This document shows positions 21,901-32,682 of a stretch of DNA of 64,000 nt, one piece after another; position 1 is the first letter of the stretch; each line of letters starts with the position of its first letter. Source of the stretch: Gracilaria gracilis (taxonomy: Eukaryota > Rhodophyta > Florideophyceae > Gracilariales > Gracilariaceae); contig JARGSG010000125.1 of NCBI GenBank assembly GCA_030374805.1, positions 62,001-126,000 on the forward strand. The letters run 5' to 3'. The position numbers and the translations under genes were made by a program. The notes beneath the pieces were generated by a model that saw only the letters and a list, made by a program, of their open reading frames with translations, ran no database searches and was not told the origin of the DNA.

Positions 21901-23208
21901 AGCGGACGCCACGCCCACCAGACTGCCCGTGCCCGTGGCGGCGGTGTCGCGAATGCGCCCGCCCGTGCCGGTCTCCGCGCCGGGGAAGGGGGCGACGCCG
22001 CTGGGAAAGTTGTGCGTCTCGGCGGTGAACAGCACGTCCATGTCGACGTGCGCAACGCGCAGCGGCGCGGGGCGGCCCGGCGTGGCCGGCGCAAGCAGCG
22101 GCACCACGGCGCCACGCATGGTGGAGGAATTATCCGCAAACGCAATGACGGAATTGGAGCGCGCCGCCTCCAGCGGCTGTCGCACCAGCTGCAGCAGGTG
22201 GTGCGGCGCGACCACGCCGTCGATGACGAGACGGCCGTTGAAAAACCAGTGGCGCGAGTGCTCGGAGTTGCTCTGCGCCAGGTCGAACAGCTCGACGACG
22301 GTGGGGTCGCGGCGCAGGCGGCGGAACATGGCGGCGTAGTACGCTACGTCGTGGCGGTCAAACGCCAGCCCCTGCTCGTCACTGACGGCGCGCAGCGCGC
22401 TTTCGCCGCGCGCCAGCACGGGCACGGTGGTGGGCGACGGCGACGACGGCGACTCGGCGGCGTCGGGCTCGAAGGACGTGAGCTCGGGCGGGTACTCACA
22501 CTCGGTCATACGATCATGCAGCTCGGCTGTGAGCGCGCGCAGCAGCGCGGGGCGGCTCGCCAGCGGCACCTGGCGCGCAAAGCGCACGGCATAGCGGCGC
22601 GAGCGCTCCACGCGCAGCACGGCGTGCAGCGCGCAGGCGCGGCACACGGCGACGGCGTTTGCCGACCACGCGGTCTGAAAGTTGAGGCGCGGCCCGACGT
22701 GCAGCAGCTGCGGCTGCGCGTCGGCGACGGCGTCGGCGGCGGCGTGCAGCGGCGGCGGCAGCAGGTGCGAGCGCGGCTGCAGCGCGGCCGGCGCAAAGGT
22801 GTCCGCCAGCAGCCAGCGCAGCACGGCGTGCTGCGCGCGCGAGAGCGGCGCGGCTAGCGCAACGTTGAACACCAGCTCCTCCGCCACGCGCACGTGCGGC
22901 GCCAGCTGCGCTGGCAGCGCGCGCGCCAGCGCGCGCCGCACGCGCGGCGACGGCGGCGACGGCTGCAGCCGGTGCAGGTGCAGCACGGCGGGCGGCGCGA
23001 CGGCGGCGGCGGACGGCGACGGCGACGGCGGCGGGCGCGGACGCTCGGCGTCGGCCAGCGAGCTACAGGGCACGGCGGCGGCGGCGGCGCGACGCGACGC
23101 GCGCGCGCGGCGCGATGGGCGCTGTGGCGGCGGCGCGAGCGCGTGGCGGCGCAGGCGCGCGTGGCGTGGCAGCAGCGGCTGCGGCGGCGTGAAGGCGGCG
23201 CGACGCAT
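18988..23208 (-). CDS. purL: Phosphoribosylformylglycinamidine synthase (FGAM synthase), large fused type
   Basis: 1406 aa from ATG 23208; the open frame extends further but starts only at TTG and passes through a GGGAC repeat. The first about 100 residues are Arg/Pro/Ala-rich without acids, suggesting plastid or mitochondrial import. The rest matches the single-chain eukaryote/gammaproteobacterial enzyme of about 1300 aa. Visible parts are the N-terminal domain, the FGAM synthetase linker (SNSEHSRHWFFNG), the AIRS-type ATP-binding halves (AETHNFPSGVAPFPGAETG; GDNSADLDFNAV), and a C-terminal class I glutamine amidotransferase. The amidotransferase has the nucleophile Cys in GVCNGCQLMALLG (about residue 1232) and the MMPHPER motif (about 1362). 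It converts FGAR to FGAM with glutamine and ATP, the fourth step of purine synthesis. All catalytic motifs are present. It diverges from the ARID gene. Confidence 0.95.
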   Translation of the reverse strand: MRRAAFTPPQPLLPRHARLRRHALAPPPQRPSRRARASRRAAAAAVPCSSLADAERPRPPPSPSPSAAAVAPPAVLHLHRLQPSPPSPRVRRALARALPAQLAPHVRVAEELVFNVALAAPLSRAQHAVLRWLLADTFAPAALQPRSHLLPPPLHAAADAVADAQPQLLHVGPRLNFQTAWSANAVAVCRACALHAVLRVERSRRYAVRFARQVPLASRPALLRALTAELHDRMTECEYPPELTSFEPDAAESPSSPSPTTVPVLARGESALRAVSDEQGLAFDRHDVAYYAAMFRRLRRDPTVVELFDLAQSNSEHSRHWFFNGRLVIDGVVAPHHLLQLVRQPLEAARSNSVIAFADNSSTMRGAVVPLLAPATPGRPAPLRVAHVDMDVLFTAETHNFPSGVAPFPGAETGTGGRIRDTAATGTGSLVGVASAGYSVGNLHIPHCDHPWEHASFQYPNNLASPLDILIQASNGASDYGNKFGEPVVNGFARSYGVRLLDGQRREYVKPIMFSAGMGQMQHRHAAKGEPAVGLLVVKVGGPAYRIGMGGGAASSMMQGDNSADLDFNAVQRGDAEMAQKVYRVLRACVEMGEQNPIVSIHDQGAGGNCNVVKELIYPAGAKIHVRNVWVGDSTLSALEIWVAEYQEQFGLLLRPEHEKMFRTLCARENVVPAVLGSIDGSGRIVLWDEQEGQAVVDLDLEAVLGDLPQKTFTDSRVVPRTEPLQLPPSTTIESALRRVLSLMGVGSKRFLTTKVDRSVTGLIAQQQCVGALQMPLCDYAVSAQSLFSLRGSATAIGERPTITSLSPQAMARMSVGEMMTNLCGAKLTSRRDIKCEGNWMWAAKLPGDCASIYDAAVAMRDIMLELEIAVDGGKDSLSMAARCPTADGSVETVRAPGTLVISGYCTVEDIRTKLTPDIKAPGNSALILIDIANGKRRLGGSALAQVFSQLGQVPPDVDDGALLANAFDTVQQLIAHQGVLSCHDVSDGGLISALLEMGFAGNCGLDVTVDSGRLNCDTTAVLFAEELGIVIEVSTSFKAEICEQLAQKGLPHEVVAQSRADNKLSVTDAGTQVLEGDIRDLRDVWESTSFALERQQAKTECVDMEQAALRNRRGAQYVVPYTPEPTAPSVLERANKPKVAIVREEGSNGDREMSAAFHMSGFEAWDVSIRDISSGAISLSQFKGVAFVGGFSYADVLDSAKGWAAVIRFNDKVRDEFDAFYSRRDTFSLGVCNGCQLMALLGRVPFSPQQVVETAQPRFIHNESGRYESRFSTVKIASDSAAMMLRGMDAAQLGVWVAHGEGRAYFPSEQVLRDVEQANLVALRYVDEQGEATMTYPDNPNGSMNAIAGLCSGDGRHLAMMPHPERTVLKWQWAYAPAAIEQLSASPWLRMFQNAYEWVVNQSAV

Positions 23209-23219
23209 GGCGGGCGGCG

Positions 23220-23283
23220 CGGGACGCACGGGACGGGACGGGACGGGACGGGACGGGACGGACGGGACGGGACGGGACGGGAC
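23220..23283. repeat. (GGGAC)n pentanucleotide repeat
   Basis: About eleven GGGAC units with single irregularities lie immediately upstream of the purL ATG on the coding strand (as GTCCC). They are probably part of the 5' UTR. Confidence 0.9.
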
Positions 23284-23802
23284 TGGATGGACGGCGTACG
23301 CGCACGGCGCGCGGCACGAATGTGGCACGTCGTCGATGACGACGACGGCGGCGGATCGCAGACGCGATGGCGCGCACGCGCGCGCAACGCAACGTGTGAC
23401 ACGTGCCAGCGCGCGCGCGGCCAAGCGGCGCGAATGTGATCTCCGAAAATATACATGCTAATATCAGTGATATTATGCGCTGACAGCGGCGGCGCGCTGT
23501 AAGGAAAGCGAACGGGGCAGAAGCAACCGTTGGTTGCTGCACGGGTGTAGCTCGTTGGGGTAAAGTTAATATCATGTCATGCAGCGCGAGCGGCGCTTAA
23601 CGCGCGCGCACATGCGCCCCAAAAAATCCAGCGCGCGCGCAGATATTTTGCGCGGCGCGCGCCGCCGGTGGCCACACACGCCGCGCCGCACAACATGGCG
23701 CGCGCCACAAGATGCTGCGCGCGCCCATATGCGCATGCGCCCATGCGCGCGCACCGTCGTGCGTGCCCTATTGTTCGCCTCCATCGTCGCCATTGTTTGT
23801 TT

Positions 23803-23878
23803 GCCACCGTCGTCGCCACTGTTCGACCGTCGTCGCCACTGTTCGACCGTCGTCGCCATTGTTCGACCGTCGTCGCGC
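23803..23878. repeat. 20-bp tandem repeat upstream of ARID gene
   Basis: Three and a half copies of CCGTCGTCGCCACTGTTCGA end 12 bp before ATG 23891. Confidence 0.85.
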
Positions 23879-23890
23879 ACCCGCCCAATC

Positions 23891-24278
23891 ATGCAGCCGC
23901 CCGCCGCAGCTGTGCGCTCCTACTACGCGCGCTACGCGCCCGTCATGCCGTGCTCGCAGCCGCTGCCGCCGCTGCCGCTGCCGCCGCCGCCATCCACGCC
24001 GGGCGCGCGCGTGCCGAACACGGCGCAGCAGCAGCAGCAGCAGCAGCAGCCGCCGCCGCCGCAGCCGCAGCCGCCGTCGCCGTTCCACATGTACGCGCCG
24101 TCGGCGCCATTCGCGCCCGCGCAGTCGTCGTACGTCCTGTCCGTCTCGCCGGCCGCCGCCGCCGCCGCCGCCGCGCCGCCCGGCGCCTTTGCGTCGCTGG
24201 CCGCTTCGTCGCCGCTGCCAATGCCGCACGCGGTGCAGCTCGTGCCGCAGTACATGACCCCCGCGCCGCCGCTGCCGC

Positions 24279-24310
<32 letters not shown>

Positions 24311-24744
24311 CCGCGCGGCGTGGTGGCGCCGCGCGCCGTGGCGCACTTGTCGTCCTTCGTGTCGCACAAGGCGCTTCTGCAGCGCGACGCCTTTTACGCG
24401 CGCCTGCACGCGTTCCGCGAGTCCATCGGCCAGCCCATTCAGCGCCTGCCCACGCTGGGCTTCAAGGAGCTGGACCTGTGCGTGCTGTACAGCGAGGTCA
24501 CCAAGCGCAACGGCATCGACGCCGTCATCGCAAACAAGCAGTGGAAGGAGGTGGCAGAGGCGCTGCAGCTGCCGTCGTCGTGCACCGACTCGGGCTTTCG
24601 CCTGCGCCTGCACTACAAAAAGTATCTGCTGGCGTTTGAACGCAAGTTCTTCACGCCCGCCGTGTCCAGCGTGCCCGCTGCCGCCGCTGCTGCTGCTGGC
24701 GGCGGCTCGCCTGCTTGTGGCTCGCATAAGAAGCGCGCGTGTGC

Positions 24745-24777
<33 letters not shown>

Positions 24778-25166
24778 CGCGCAAAACGTGGAGACGCGCT
24801 CCGTGGGATCGGGCGCCACCACGGTGGCGCCCGACGACAATGACAGCGCGTCGGCCGCCAGCGCGCACGAGTCGCAGCCCGCCGCCTCACGGAAACGCGC
24901 CAGTGGTGGTGGTGGCGGTGGCGGCGGCGTGATGAAGAAGAAGCGGCGCTCCGTGCCACTCAGTCACGGCCGAAAGGGCGCGGATCGCGAGCGCGACAGC
25001 TGCACGCGCGTGTGCGACAAAGGCGCCGGCGCGCACAAGGCGCCCGAGCGCCACGCCGTTTCGCAGAGCGCGCATACCAAGCGCGCCGCCGCGCGCGTCA
25101 AGCACGTGGACTTTTCCGTGCTGGGCGAAAGCTCGCTGCAGCGGTACGCGCGCGCGTACGACATGC

Positions 25167-25210
<44 letters not shown>

Positions 25211-25384
25211 TGTGGGGGCGGCGGCGGCGGCTGTGGGAGCGGCGGGGGGGGCGACGGCGGCGGTAAGGAGCGCGGCAGACGGCGGCTGGCCGAACGCGTG
25301 GCGCGACACTTCTCGTGTACGCCGCTGCAGGCGGACGAGACGGAGACGCTGCTGCGCTTCATCCGCGCCGTGCGCAAGCGCTGA
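23891..25384 (+). CDS. ARID DNA-binding protein with SAP30-like C-terminal domain
   Basis: 497 aa from ATG 23891. Residues 1-155 are Pro/Ala/Gln-rich with poly-Q. Residues about 160-258 form an ARID/BRIGHT domain (DAFYARLHAFRE, RLPTLGFKELDLCVLYSEV, NKQWKEVAEAL, LRLHYKKYLLAFE). A linker with poly-Q, acidic and basic patches follows. Residues about 405-497 resemble the Sin3-binding domain of SAP30 (HVDFSVLGESSLQRYARAY ... RRLAERVARHF ... ETETLLRFIRAV), interrupted by a glycine tract of about 30 residues. ARID domains bind DNA and SAP30 bridges to Sin3, so a Sin3-HDAC recruiter in the nucleus is a reasonable inference. The SAP30 part is from motif resemblance only. Confidence 0.8.
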
Positions 25385-25707
25385 TGAGCAAAGCGCCGCT
25401 GTATCATATCGTTGGATCGTATATTTTACACGCGCCAGATCGCGCCCAGATTTGCGCTCCGTAAAAGAAAAAAACATCGCCGCCGCCGCCGCACCGCATC
25501 GCCCATTGCTCGCCGCGTGCGCGTGCTCTCTGCTCTCCCCAGCGCTCCACCGCCTTCACCTCCACCACCGCCTCCACCTCCCACCACCGCCTCCGCCACC
25601 ACCTCCACCTCCTCCACCTCCTCCACCTCCTCCACCTCCCACCACCGCCTCCACCTCCACCTCCACCACCTCCACCACCTCCACCACCACCGTCCTTCCG
25701 CTTCGTC
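25385..25707. other. Short intergenic region with CCACCTCC repeats
   Basis: 25555-25690 is a degenerate CCACCTCC/CCACCGCC array directly upstream of the phosphoserine phosphatase start. It is pyrimidine-biased on the coding strand and probably promoter or 5' UTR. Confidence 0.6.
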
Positions 25708-26874
25708 ATGCTGCACGCCACCGCCGTCGCCTTCTGCTCGCCCGCGCCGCTGACGACGCACCCGCGCCTCGCGCGCGTCTGTCGCCGCCGCCGCCACACG
25801 CTGCGCGCCGCGCTCGCCGCACCGTCGCCAGACGCCGGTCGCCCGCCGCTGCACTCCTTCCTCTCGCCCGCGCCCTTCACCGCGCTGCCGCCCGAGCGCG
25901 CCGCCGCCGCCGCCGCGCCGCCACGCGCGTCGCACCGCCTCACGGTGCTGAGCGCGCGCACGCCGCCGCAGCAGCTGCTGCACAGCGGGCGGCTACGCGC
26001 GCTGCTGCACGCGCGCGGCGTCGCGCTGCACGCGGCGCCGCGCGCGCTGTCGGCCGTGGCCGCCGACGTGCCGCTGCAGCTGCCGCCCTCGCTGGACGTG
26101 GACGCGTTGCGCGACGCGCTGTTCCGCGCCGGCGCGCCGCTGGCCGCCGACGTGCTCGTGCAGAGCGAGGCCGTCGCCGCCGCGCCCAAGCGCCTGGCCG
26201 TGTTCGACCTGGACTCCACCCTCATCGCGCAGGAGACCATCGACGAACTCGCCGCCGAGATGCACGTGCAGCCGCAGTGCCAGGCCATCACGCACGCCGC
26301 CATGAACGGCGAGATGCCGTTTCGCGACGCGCTTTCGCAGCGCGTCGCGCTGCTCAGGGGCATGCCCACTGCCGCGCTGCACGCCGTCAAGGCGCGCGTC
26401 AACTTCACCCCCGGCGCCTTTGAGCTGGTGCGCGTGCTCAAGCGCATGGGCTGCCGCACCGCCGTCGTGTCGGGCGGCTTTCACTTTCTGGCCGACCATG
26501 TGCGCGACGCACTGGGGCTGGACTACGCCTTTGCCAACCGCCTGGAGGTCGACGCGCACAGCCGCCTCACTGGCCGTACCGTGGGCCGCATCGTGGACGC
26601 CGAGTATAAGAGCGACACGCTGCGCATGCTGGCCGAGCGCTTCCAGCTGCGCGCCGAGCACGTGCTGGCCGTGGGCGACGGCTCCAATGACCTGCTCATG
26701 ATGCACAGCGCCGGTTTGGGCGTCGCCTTCAACGCCAAGCCCTCCGTGCAGAACCGCGCCAAGTTCCGCGTCAACCAAAACTCGCTCGAGCATGTGCTCT
26801 ACCTGCTGGGCCTTTCGGAGCAGCGCATTCGCTCGCTCAATCACCAGCCTCACCCTCAGCCCCTCCCTCGCAGT
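25708..26874 (+). CDS. serB: Phosphoserine phosphatase, probably plastid-targeted
   Basis: 389 aa, intronless. The N-terminal about 60 residues are Arg/Ala/Pro-rich with almost no acidic residues, fitting a transit peptide. Residues about 75-155 form a small alpha/beta N-terminal domain of the SerB type. The HAD phosphatase core follows: motif I AVFDLDSTLI near 165-172 (nucleophile and acid-base Asp), the ETIDELA cap segment, motif II VVSGGF near 258, and motif IV VGDGSNDLLM near 328-335. Together these are typical of phosphoserine phosphatase (O-phosphoserine to serine, last step of the phosphorylated serine pathway). The tail SEQRIRSLNHQPHPQPLPRS looks unstructured. It is transcribed in the same direction as the ARID gene with a 323-bp gap. 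Confidence 0.92.
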
Positions 26875-26877
26875 TGA

Positions 26878-29800
26878 CGCTGCCATCGCTTTCTTGCCTG
26901 CTTGCTCGTGCCATTGTTTGACGCTTGGTCCTTGACCGCTCATTGTTTTGGATGTGTCCCCATTGCTGGAATCCGCCTCCCCAACCGTTGAGCACTCTCA
27001 ACTGCCGCCACCAAACCCCCCCCTCCCCCGCCGCCATACTCCCTCGATGACACTCCCTCTTGCTTTTTTGTGTGGAGTCCCCCTTGTCTTGTTTTTTTTT
27101 GGTGTTCCACGCCGTGATGCCCTGCGGACCGCGCCTGTTTTTTGTCTTCTACGCGCTTAGTTCCATCAAGCAGAGCTCTAGAGATACGGTACGCCGTGAT
27201 TGCACTTCTTCACGTCCTGTTCGCCTAGTAGATTGTTCTGTCCCCCATTCAAAAGTCTGTTTCCCTTTCCATAGTATTCTCTTTCCTGCTAAACGACGCC
27301 CTCTGTCACAACAATGCCCCCTGGCCCACGTGTTGCGTCTCTCTTCTTTCATGTTCCAATCTTCGCTCTGTAGATATGGCACATCCGTGCCGCTCGTTGT
27401 CTCGCGCCATATCGTGCAGTACCTTCGTTCTGCGAATGTTGTAGATATCTAGCGCTTGTGTAAACATCACAAGCTTGTCAACAGCATCAACTGCTGTTGT
27501 GGGCACATCGCTTCCACCGCGCATTTGCTCAACGTCTAACTGTACACTCCAGCGGAACCGTTGACGGTTGCGACTCAAAAACCAATCAGCGATAATCAGC
27601 CAACGTCTATTTCACCTTCTTCAGCGGTAGTCCGCTACTCCTTCCTTTTTCAAAACGGGACAACTTCTTTAGACAGCAAATGTATCTACTAGATATATAT
27701 AGCCCTCTCTGTTAAACAAGGCCAAAAAAAGCTGTGACGGCCACTGCTTTTCTCATTTCTATCATCGTTTTGTCATTTCTTTCGTGTGGAGTAGTCAACT
27801 CGCTTCTTCGCGACACGCCAGTCAGAGCATACCGAAACAAAACGTGCTTGACGTTCTTGTTAACGCTCGTACCCAAGTCGCATCCAAGCCAATGGCTTCT
27901 CATCAACACAAGGTCTATTTCCATAGAATACTTTCCTCTCCTTCTCGCATCCCAAAACACTCGAACCTCCCTCCGTCCCCACCCCAGTTGTTGCACATAC
28001 CGCACTGAAAGTGCAACGCACTTTTAATACGTATAGCAAAGCAGGCTTTCACCAGTATCTACAAGGACAAGTACGGTCTACGGCTACAAATGCTAAAAAA
28101 ACACAAAAACAGAACATGAGGAAACGAAACGCAACGTTTTATTCTCGGAAACGAATCAGAGGAAGCTACTGGATGCAAAACTTGTTCTGGCACAAGCAAA
28201 GTTCGGTGCGATGAATTTACTTCATTGCACGCACACCATCTCACACATGATGTAAACTATCGTTAGTGCACTCCCCAGCCACCGAGCAGGACGGAAGGAG
28301 GAGAACTCTTCGGAGAAGAAAGGATGAAGCCACGCAGTGTGGGGGCCTTTAAACCTGCTTAAGAGGGGCCCTCCACAGCTCATGGGGTGTCCCCCCCTCC
28401 TCCCGTCCCCCTACACTCAGCATCTTACCATCATATATCCGATCATCGCTCCCCGGAAAAAGGGACACCCCGTGCACCCCCTGAAAGTTTCAGGATCCCC
28501 GCACATTATCGCCTCTAAAACTGGAAAAAGGACTGAAGAATGAAACCAATTGAAAAGGGCCCCCTCCTCTCTCTCATCTGCTTAGTTAAAAGCTTCCCCC
28601 TCGAGTATCCAACACAGCATCCCCTGGAGAGAGGGCCCCGTGCCCCCGTGGAACAATGCCCCGCACTTGTGTGAATAATTCTGGGCCGCAGAAGAAGAGA
28701 ACATCGCAAGACAGAAACAAGAAGGAGATTGGGTTAGTTTGTCCGTCGTGGCATTGTAAAAAAGCTGTCGCACGCCGTCGGATGATGGAGATGGGTAAGG
28801 AACAACTTACCTACCGAAGGATTAAGCTAGAGAGTAAAGTGAGTTGATGAGAAGTGAGAAGGCTGATCAAGTGCTGCCCATCGCCTCGGGTTCGTTTTAT
28901 ACTGTTCTGGAGCCCCTCTTCGCGTGTGCTGTTGCGTGCAATCAAGCGAAGGCTGCTGACAATTTCGATTCCAAATACTCACGTTGCTCCGGATGCGGGC
29001 GTGGCGTGTTTTTCACCATGGACGGGATAAAGTTCACCGTGTTACGGAAGTGTTCGTCACCATGAATTGGAACTGGCCCAGCTTTTCCTCACGGCATCGA
29101 ATCGAATTGCCCAAACACATAACACCTTCGAATTTGTTTTTGGTGAAGAACTTGTGGTGACCATCACGGTCACTTTCAATGCTTGTCGTCTTTAACATCG
29201 ATATCAGACACAAAAATGGTGGAATCTTAACCATGATTTCGTCCCTTTCAAACTCGGACGACATCGTCTTCTACCTTCCTTTCCATTGTCTACAAAACCT
29301 TTGGGGAGCGTTCTTCAGACCTGAGAAAAGATGTGATATGAAGGGATCGATTTTTACAGGGTAGCAACAAGCGTTGTAGTTAGCCAATGTATCATACTCT
29401 GTATAATTAGTTTGATAGTAAACCAATAGTTGATCTCGATCAACTCTTTCCGCCTTTAATTTGTTCTGTGATTGAAGCTTTTGGGCCAAAAGGCTAAAGC
29501 ATGACGAAGCGAGTGCAGTGAATACGTTACACAACAACTGCAGCTCTACTAAGAGAGGGGGAGATGGCAAGGGAAAAGAGGGGCTGTTGATAAACACTAC
29601 ACGTAGAGGGTGGGCAAAGGTTTTGCTGCGTAATGATAAAATCGTGACAGGATGAACGCCAATACGTCATCATTATGATGACGGACGATCTCTGTAACTT
29701 TGTCCTGACAAGCAACGCCAAAACTACGTGCGCAAAGTACCGTCGGTACTAGGTAGACACGTTTGAAAGAAAGGGTCCAAAGGTACAGTAATGAGACAAT

Positions 29801-30200
29801 GTCTCCAAACCATGTACAGGGTACGTTAGATTTGGGATGCAGCTGAATCTGTTTCGTCTACCGTCATTGCCGTTGGTATCTACCTTCTACCGTACCGAAT
29901 TGGACCCGAGTCAAGCTACATGCAACGGTGTCGGCCGATTGTCACAAAGTTTTTACCCTTCAACCCAAACTCTGCGAACACGTACTGTACCTTCGGTAGA
30001 TCAACAGGAACGAATACAATCTGATGCAATAGAAAGTTTTGGTTTCGATGGCTTTTCTTCGTTTAAGAGTCTACTTTCTCCTACAAGGCGTGCGAAGAAA
30101 TAAAGAAAACTGTTCTTATCAACACGATGTAGCGCCGTGTCGTGGTAACCTGAAATTGCACATGCTAGGTATCACGCCCGCATCACAACCGACAACCTTT
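26878..30200. other. 3.3-kb intergenic stretch of lower GC
   Basis: No secure gene. A coding-like minus segment lies at about 27330-27545 (see findings). Short ORFs at 28656-28847 and 29837-30103 (+) have ATG starts but no recognisable domain. 28350-28640 carries several G/C-run inverted motifs (GGGGTGTCCC and GGGACACCCC). Confidence 0.45.
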
Positions 30201-31551
30201 TTAGTACTTGTAACCCTTCTCAAAAGTACCCAATGCGTCCAAAGATGGCTCAGATCCCTTGGTGTACTTTCCGCGGTTCGCAAGCGAGTTTGCGCGAGCA
30301 CGAGCCAGGAGGGCCTGCTGGGCGGCCGGCACATTCTCAGGCTTGCCCATCCACGACTTGAGGCACGATTGTTGCAGCGCACGGCCGTAGGAGAAGCTGA
30401 GGCTCCACGGGCCCTTGCGTTCAATAGTGTTCATGGCGCTAAGGTTGATGGAAGCTTCCTCCTCTGACATACCACCAGACAAGAACATGATACCAGGGAC
30501 GGCAGACGGCACTCTGCGCTCCAAAGTGCGCACAGTCATGGCACCAATTTCCTCAGGAGAGGTAGTTCCAGAGTAGTCAGATCCAGGCACAACCATGTTC
30601 GGCTTGAGAAGGGAACCCTCAAGCAGAACACCATTGGAGTCACAAGCCTTGTACACAGCGGCCAGGACCTCTTCCTGCACTTCGGCGGTTCTGGAGATCG
30701 GGTGATCTCCGTCCATCAGAATCTCGGGCTCAATGATTGGCACAAGACCCGCATCCTGGACAGTGCGGGCGTAGCGAGCAAGACCCCATGTGTTCTCCTG
30801 GATGGACAACTGCGACGGAGTGGTTTCCGAGATCTGGAGCACGGCACGCCACTTGGCAAAGCGAGCACCCTGCTTGTAGTAAGCGGCAGCGCGCTCACTG
30901 AGGCCGTCCAAACCGGTGCACCACGTCTCGAAGGAGGCAGCGTTACCAAGAGGGGAGAGACCCTTGTCAACCTTGATACCGGGGATGATTCCAATCTCCC
31001 TGAGGCAGTCGACAAATGGCTTGCCTTCGGCACTGCTCTGGTACAAGGTCTCCTCAAAGAGGATGGCACCAGAAATGTACTCACCCAGGCCCTGGCAGTT
31101 GAAGAGGAGGCCGCGGTAGGCCTGGCGATTTGCCTCGGTGTTCTCAACGCCAATGGAAGCCAGTCGCTTTCCAATCGTCTTTGTGGACTCGTCTACGGCG
31201 AGAATTCCCTTACCCGGAGCGGCAATCTTGGAAGCGGTATCGACCAATTCGTCGGCATACTGGTCAAGGGCCATGCGCAGCTGCACGCGGGTAATTCGGC
31301 TGGGGACGTACGCCGGACGGGCAGCTACGAAGGAAGTTGAGCCGAGCGCACTACACAGAATTAGATTGTAATCAAGTTGGCAGTGCAACGATTCGATTCA
31401 CAAGATACAAACAACACGTGGTTAGTGGCTGCTGCCGGTTTCGTGCATGGTCGGGAGGGAAAGCGCTCAACGACAGGGAAAGGCGGTAATGAGATACGTA
31501 CTTTGTCGGGCGCGAGAGGGGAAGAGCGTTGACGAAGGCAGCGGGAGCCAT
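30201..31551 (-). CDS. Fructose-bisphosphate aldolase, class I, plastid-type
   Basis: Exon 1 is 31551-31502, the intron is 31501-31351 (GTACGT...GTGTAG) and exon 2 is 31350-30201; the product is 399 aa. The join restores a leader [17 protein letters not shown] followed by [14 protein letters not shown], which is Ser/Ala/Arg-rich without acids, a plausible plastid transit peptide of about 40 residues. The aldolase follows: [20 protein letters not shown], the [11 protein letters not shown] strand, and [12 protein letters not shown] with the Schiff-base Lys near residue 265. [15 protein letters not shown] is the phosphate-binding loop, and the C-terminus ends in Tyr (KGYKY), as class I aldolases require. 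It cleaves or forms fructose-1,6- and sedoheptulose-1,7-bisphosphate in the Calvin cycle and glycolysis. It has far more even codon use than the GC-rich neighbours. Confidence 0.95.
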
Positions 31552-32682
31552 TGCGAAACAGAGGTGGCAAACAAGCGGAACAAGGAGAAGAGGCTGGTCT
31601 CTGGAGGGGAATGGCGTTCGAAGGCGGAGCACAGACTGCGGCTATAGGCCGGCGGGGGGGAGGCGGAGATGAAAGGAGCCCAAATACACGCGGCGAGAGA
31701 GCACGGCCGGTGGACACGGACCGTCGGTGCACGACAGCCGCCGCATTGAGCGCTGCCAAACACGGCAGCTGAGCGCGATCTGTGTGGTGCGCAACGGTCG
31801 AAGCGTTGTGGCCAATGATCGTGCTCGCTCGCGCTCATGCACCAAGCGCTGGCTGCCACTTGGCGCTGAGAATACCAAGCACGCCCGCGTGGGCTGCCAA
31901 ATTTGTTGCATTGCGCAGGCGAGCTCACATATGCGCGCCAGCCACCGTTTGTGGCCCTCTGCTGCCTCGGCTGTCTTTGATCCTCGCTCGAGGCTCGACC
32001 TCCGTTTTAAACTTTGAAACTTTTCCTAACTAGTAGACAGTGTCTACTAGACACTAGGTGTCTATGATAGCTAGAGGTGAGATAGTACCGTTGGTACCAA
32101 CGGTAACTTTACCAACGGTACTGTAGCTTTTGAAATCAGGTTTGTATAAAACACTCGGGCTTGGTTCCCACGACAAGGCAAGCAAGCACTTTTTTTTATC
32201 TCGTAGATACATATGTCACAGATGCGGAAGATGAGCGTTAAAAGTGAACAAAACAAACAAAACGAACCATCGTTGTCGATAAACGGTAGATAGAGGCGGT
32301 TGAACTTGATCATGTTAACTGTGTTTTAAACCACAACAGCTTTTATCGTAGCAACAAGTTCAAGTTTTTGAGGCAACACCAATGTCTATGCATATATCTC
32401 CTATATGCTGCCAATATATACTTTCTGGCTGGCCGCAAGCACTTTCCGTCCTGATCCTGACGTGCGCCCTCGGTTACAAGCAGACGGGGCATTCAGAATG
32501 CCAGGAAGATGAGCCGAAGAAGTGAGGAGTACAAAGTAAGCAGCCTACAAACACCGACACATGCGAACGTGCGGGTGACGAAATAGCGCGCACGTCGGCA
32601 CAGAGCACGACGCTCAAGAATCAGCACAAAACAACTCGCGCACACACAAAGCGCCAACAATAGTTACACAAACAAGCGGCGC
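31552..32682. other. Intergenic region between aldolase and BAR-like gene
   Basis: Contains the aldolase promoter. At 32030-32130 there are short palindromes (GTGTCTACTAGACAC-like, and ACCGTTGGTACCAACGGT followed by another ACCAACGGTA copy) and the recurrent 11-mer GGTACTGTAGC at 32117-32127. No gene seen. Confidence 0.5.

Larger units (their letters stand above)
23209..23890. promoter_or_regulatory. Divergent upstream region of purL and ARID genes
   Basis: 682 bp between two outward-facing start codons. It contains a GGGAC pentanucleotide array next to the purL start and 20-bp repeats next to the ARID start, with a short AT-rich island near 23440-23480 (AAAATATACATG). Confidence 0.6.

Noticed and set aside
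20350-22857. Plus-strand 835-aa ORF opposite purL
   Set aside because: His/Arg/Gln-rich shadow with no domain; the minus strand has a complete FGAM synthase.
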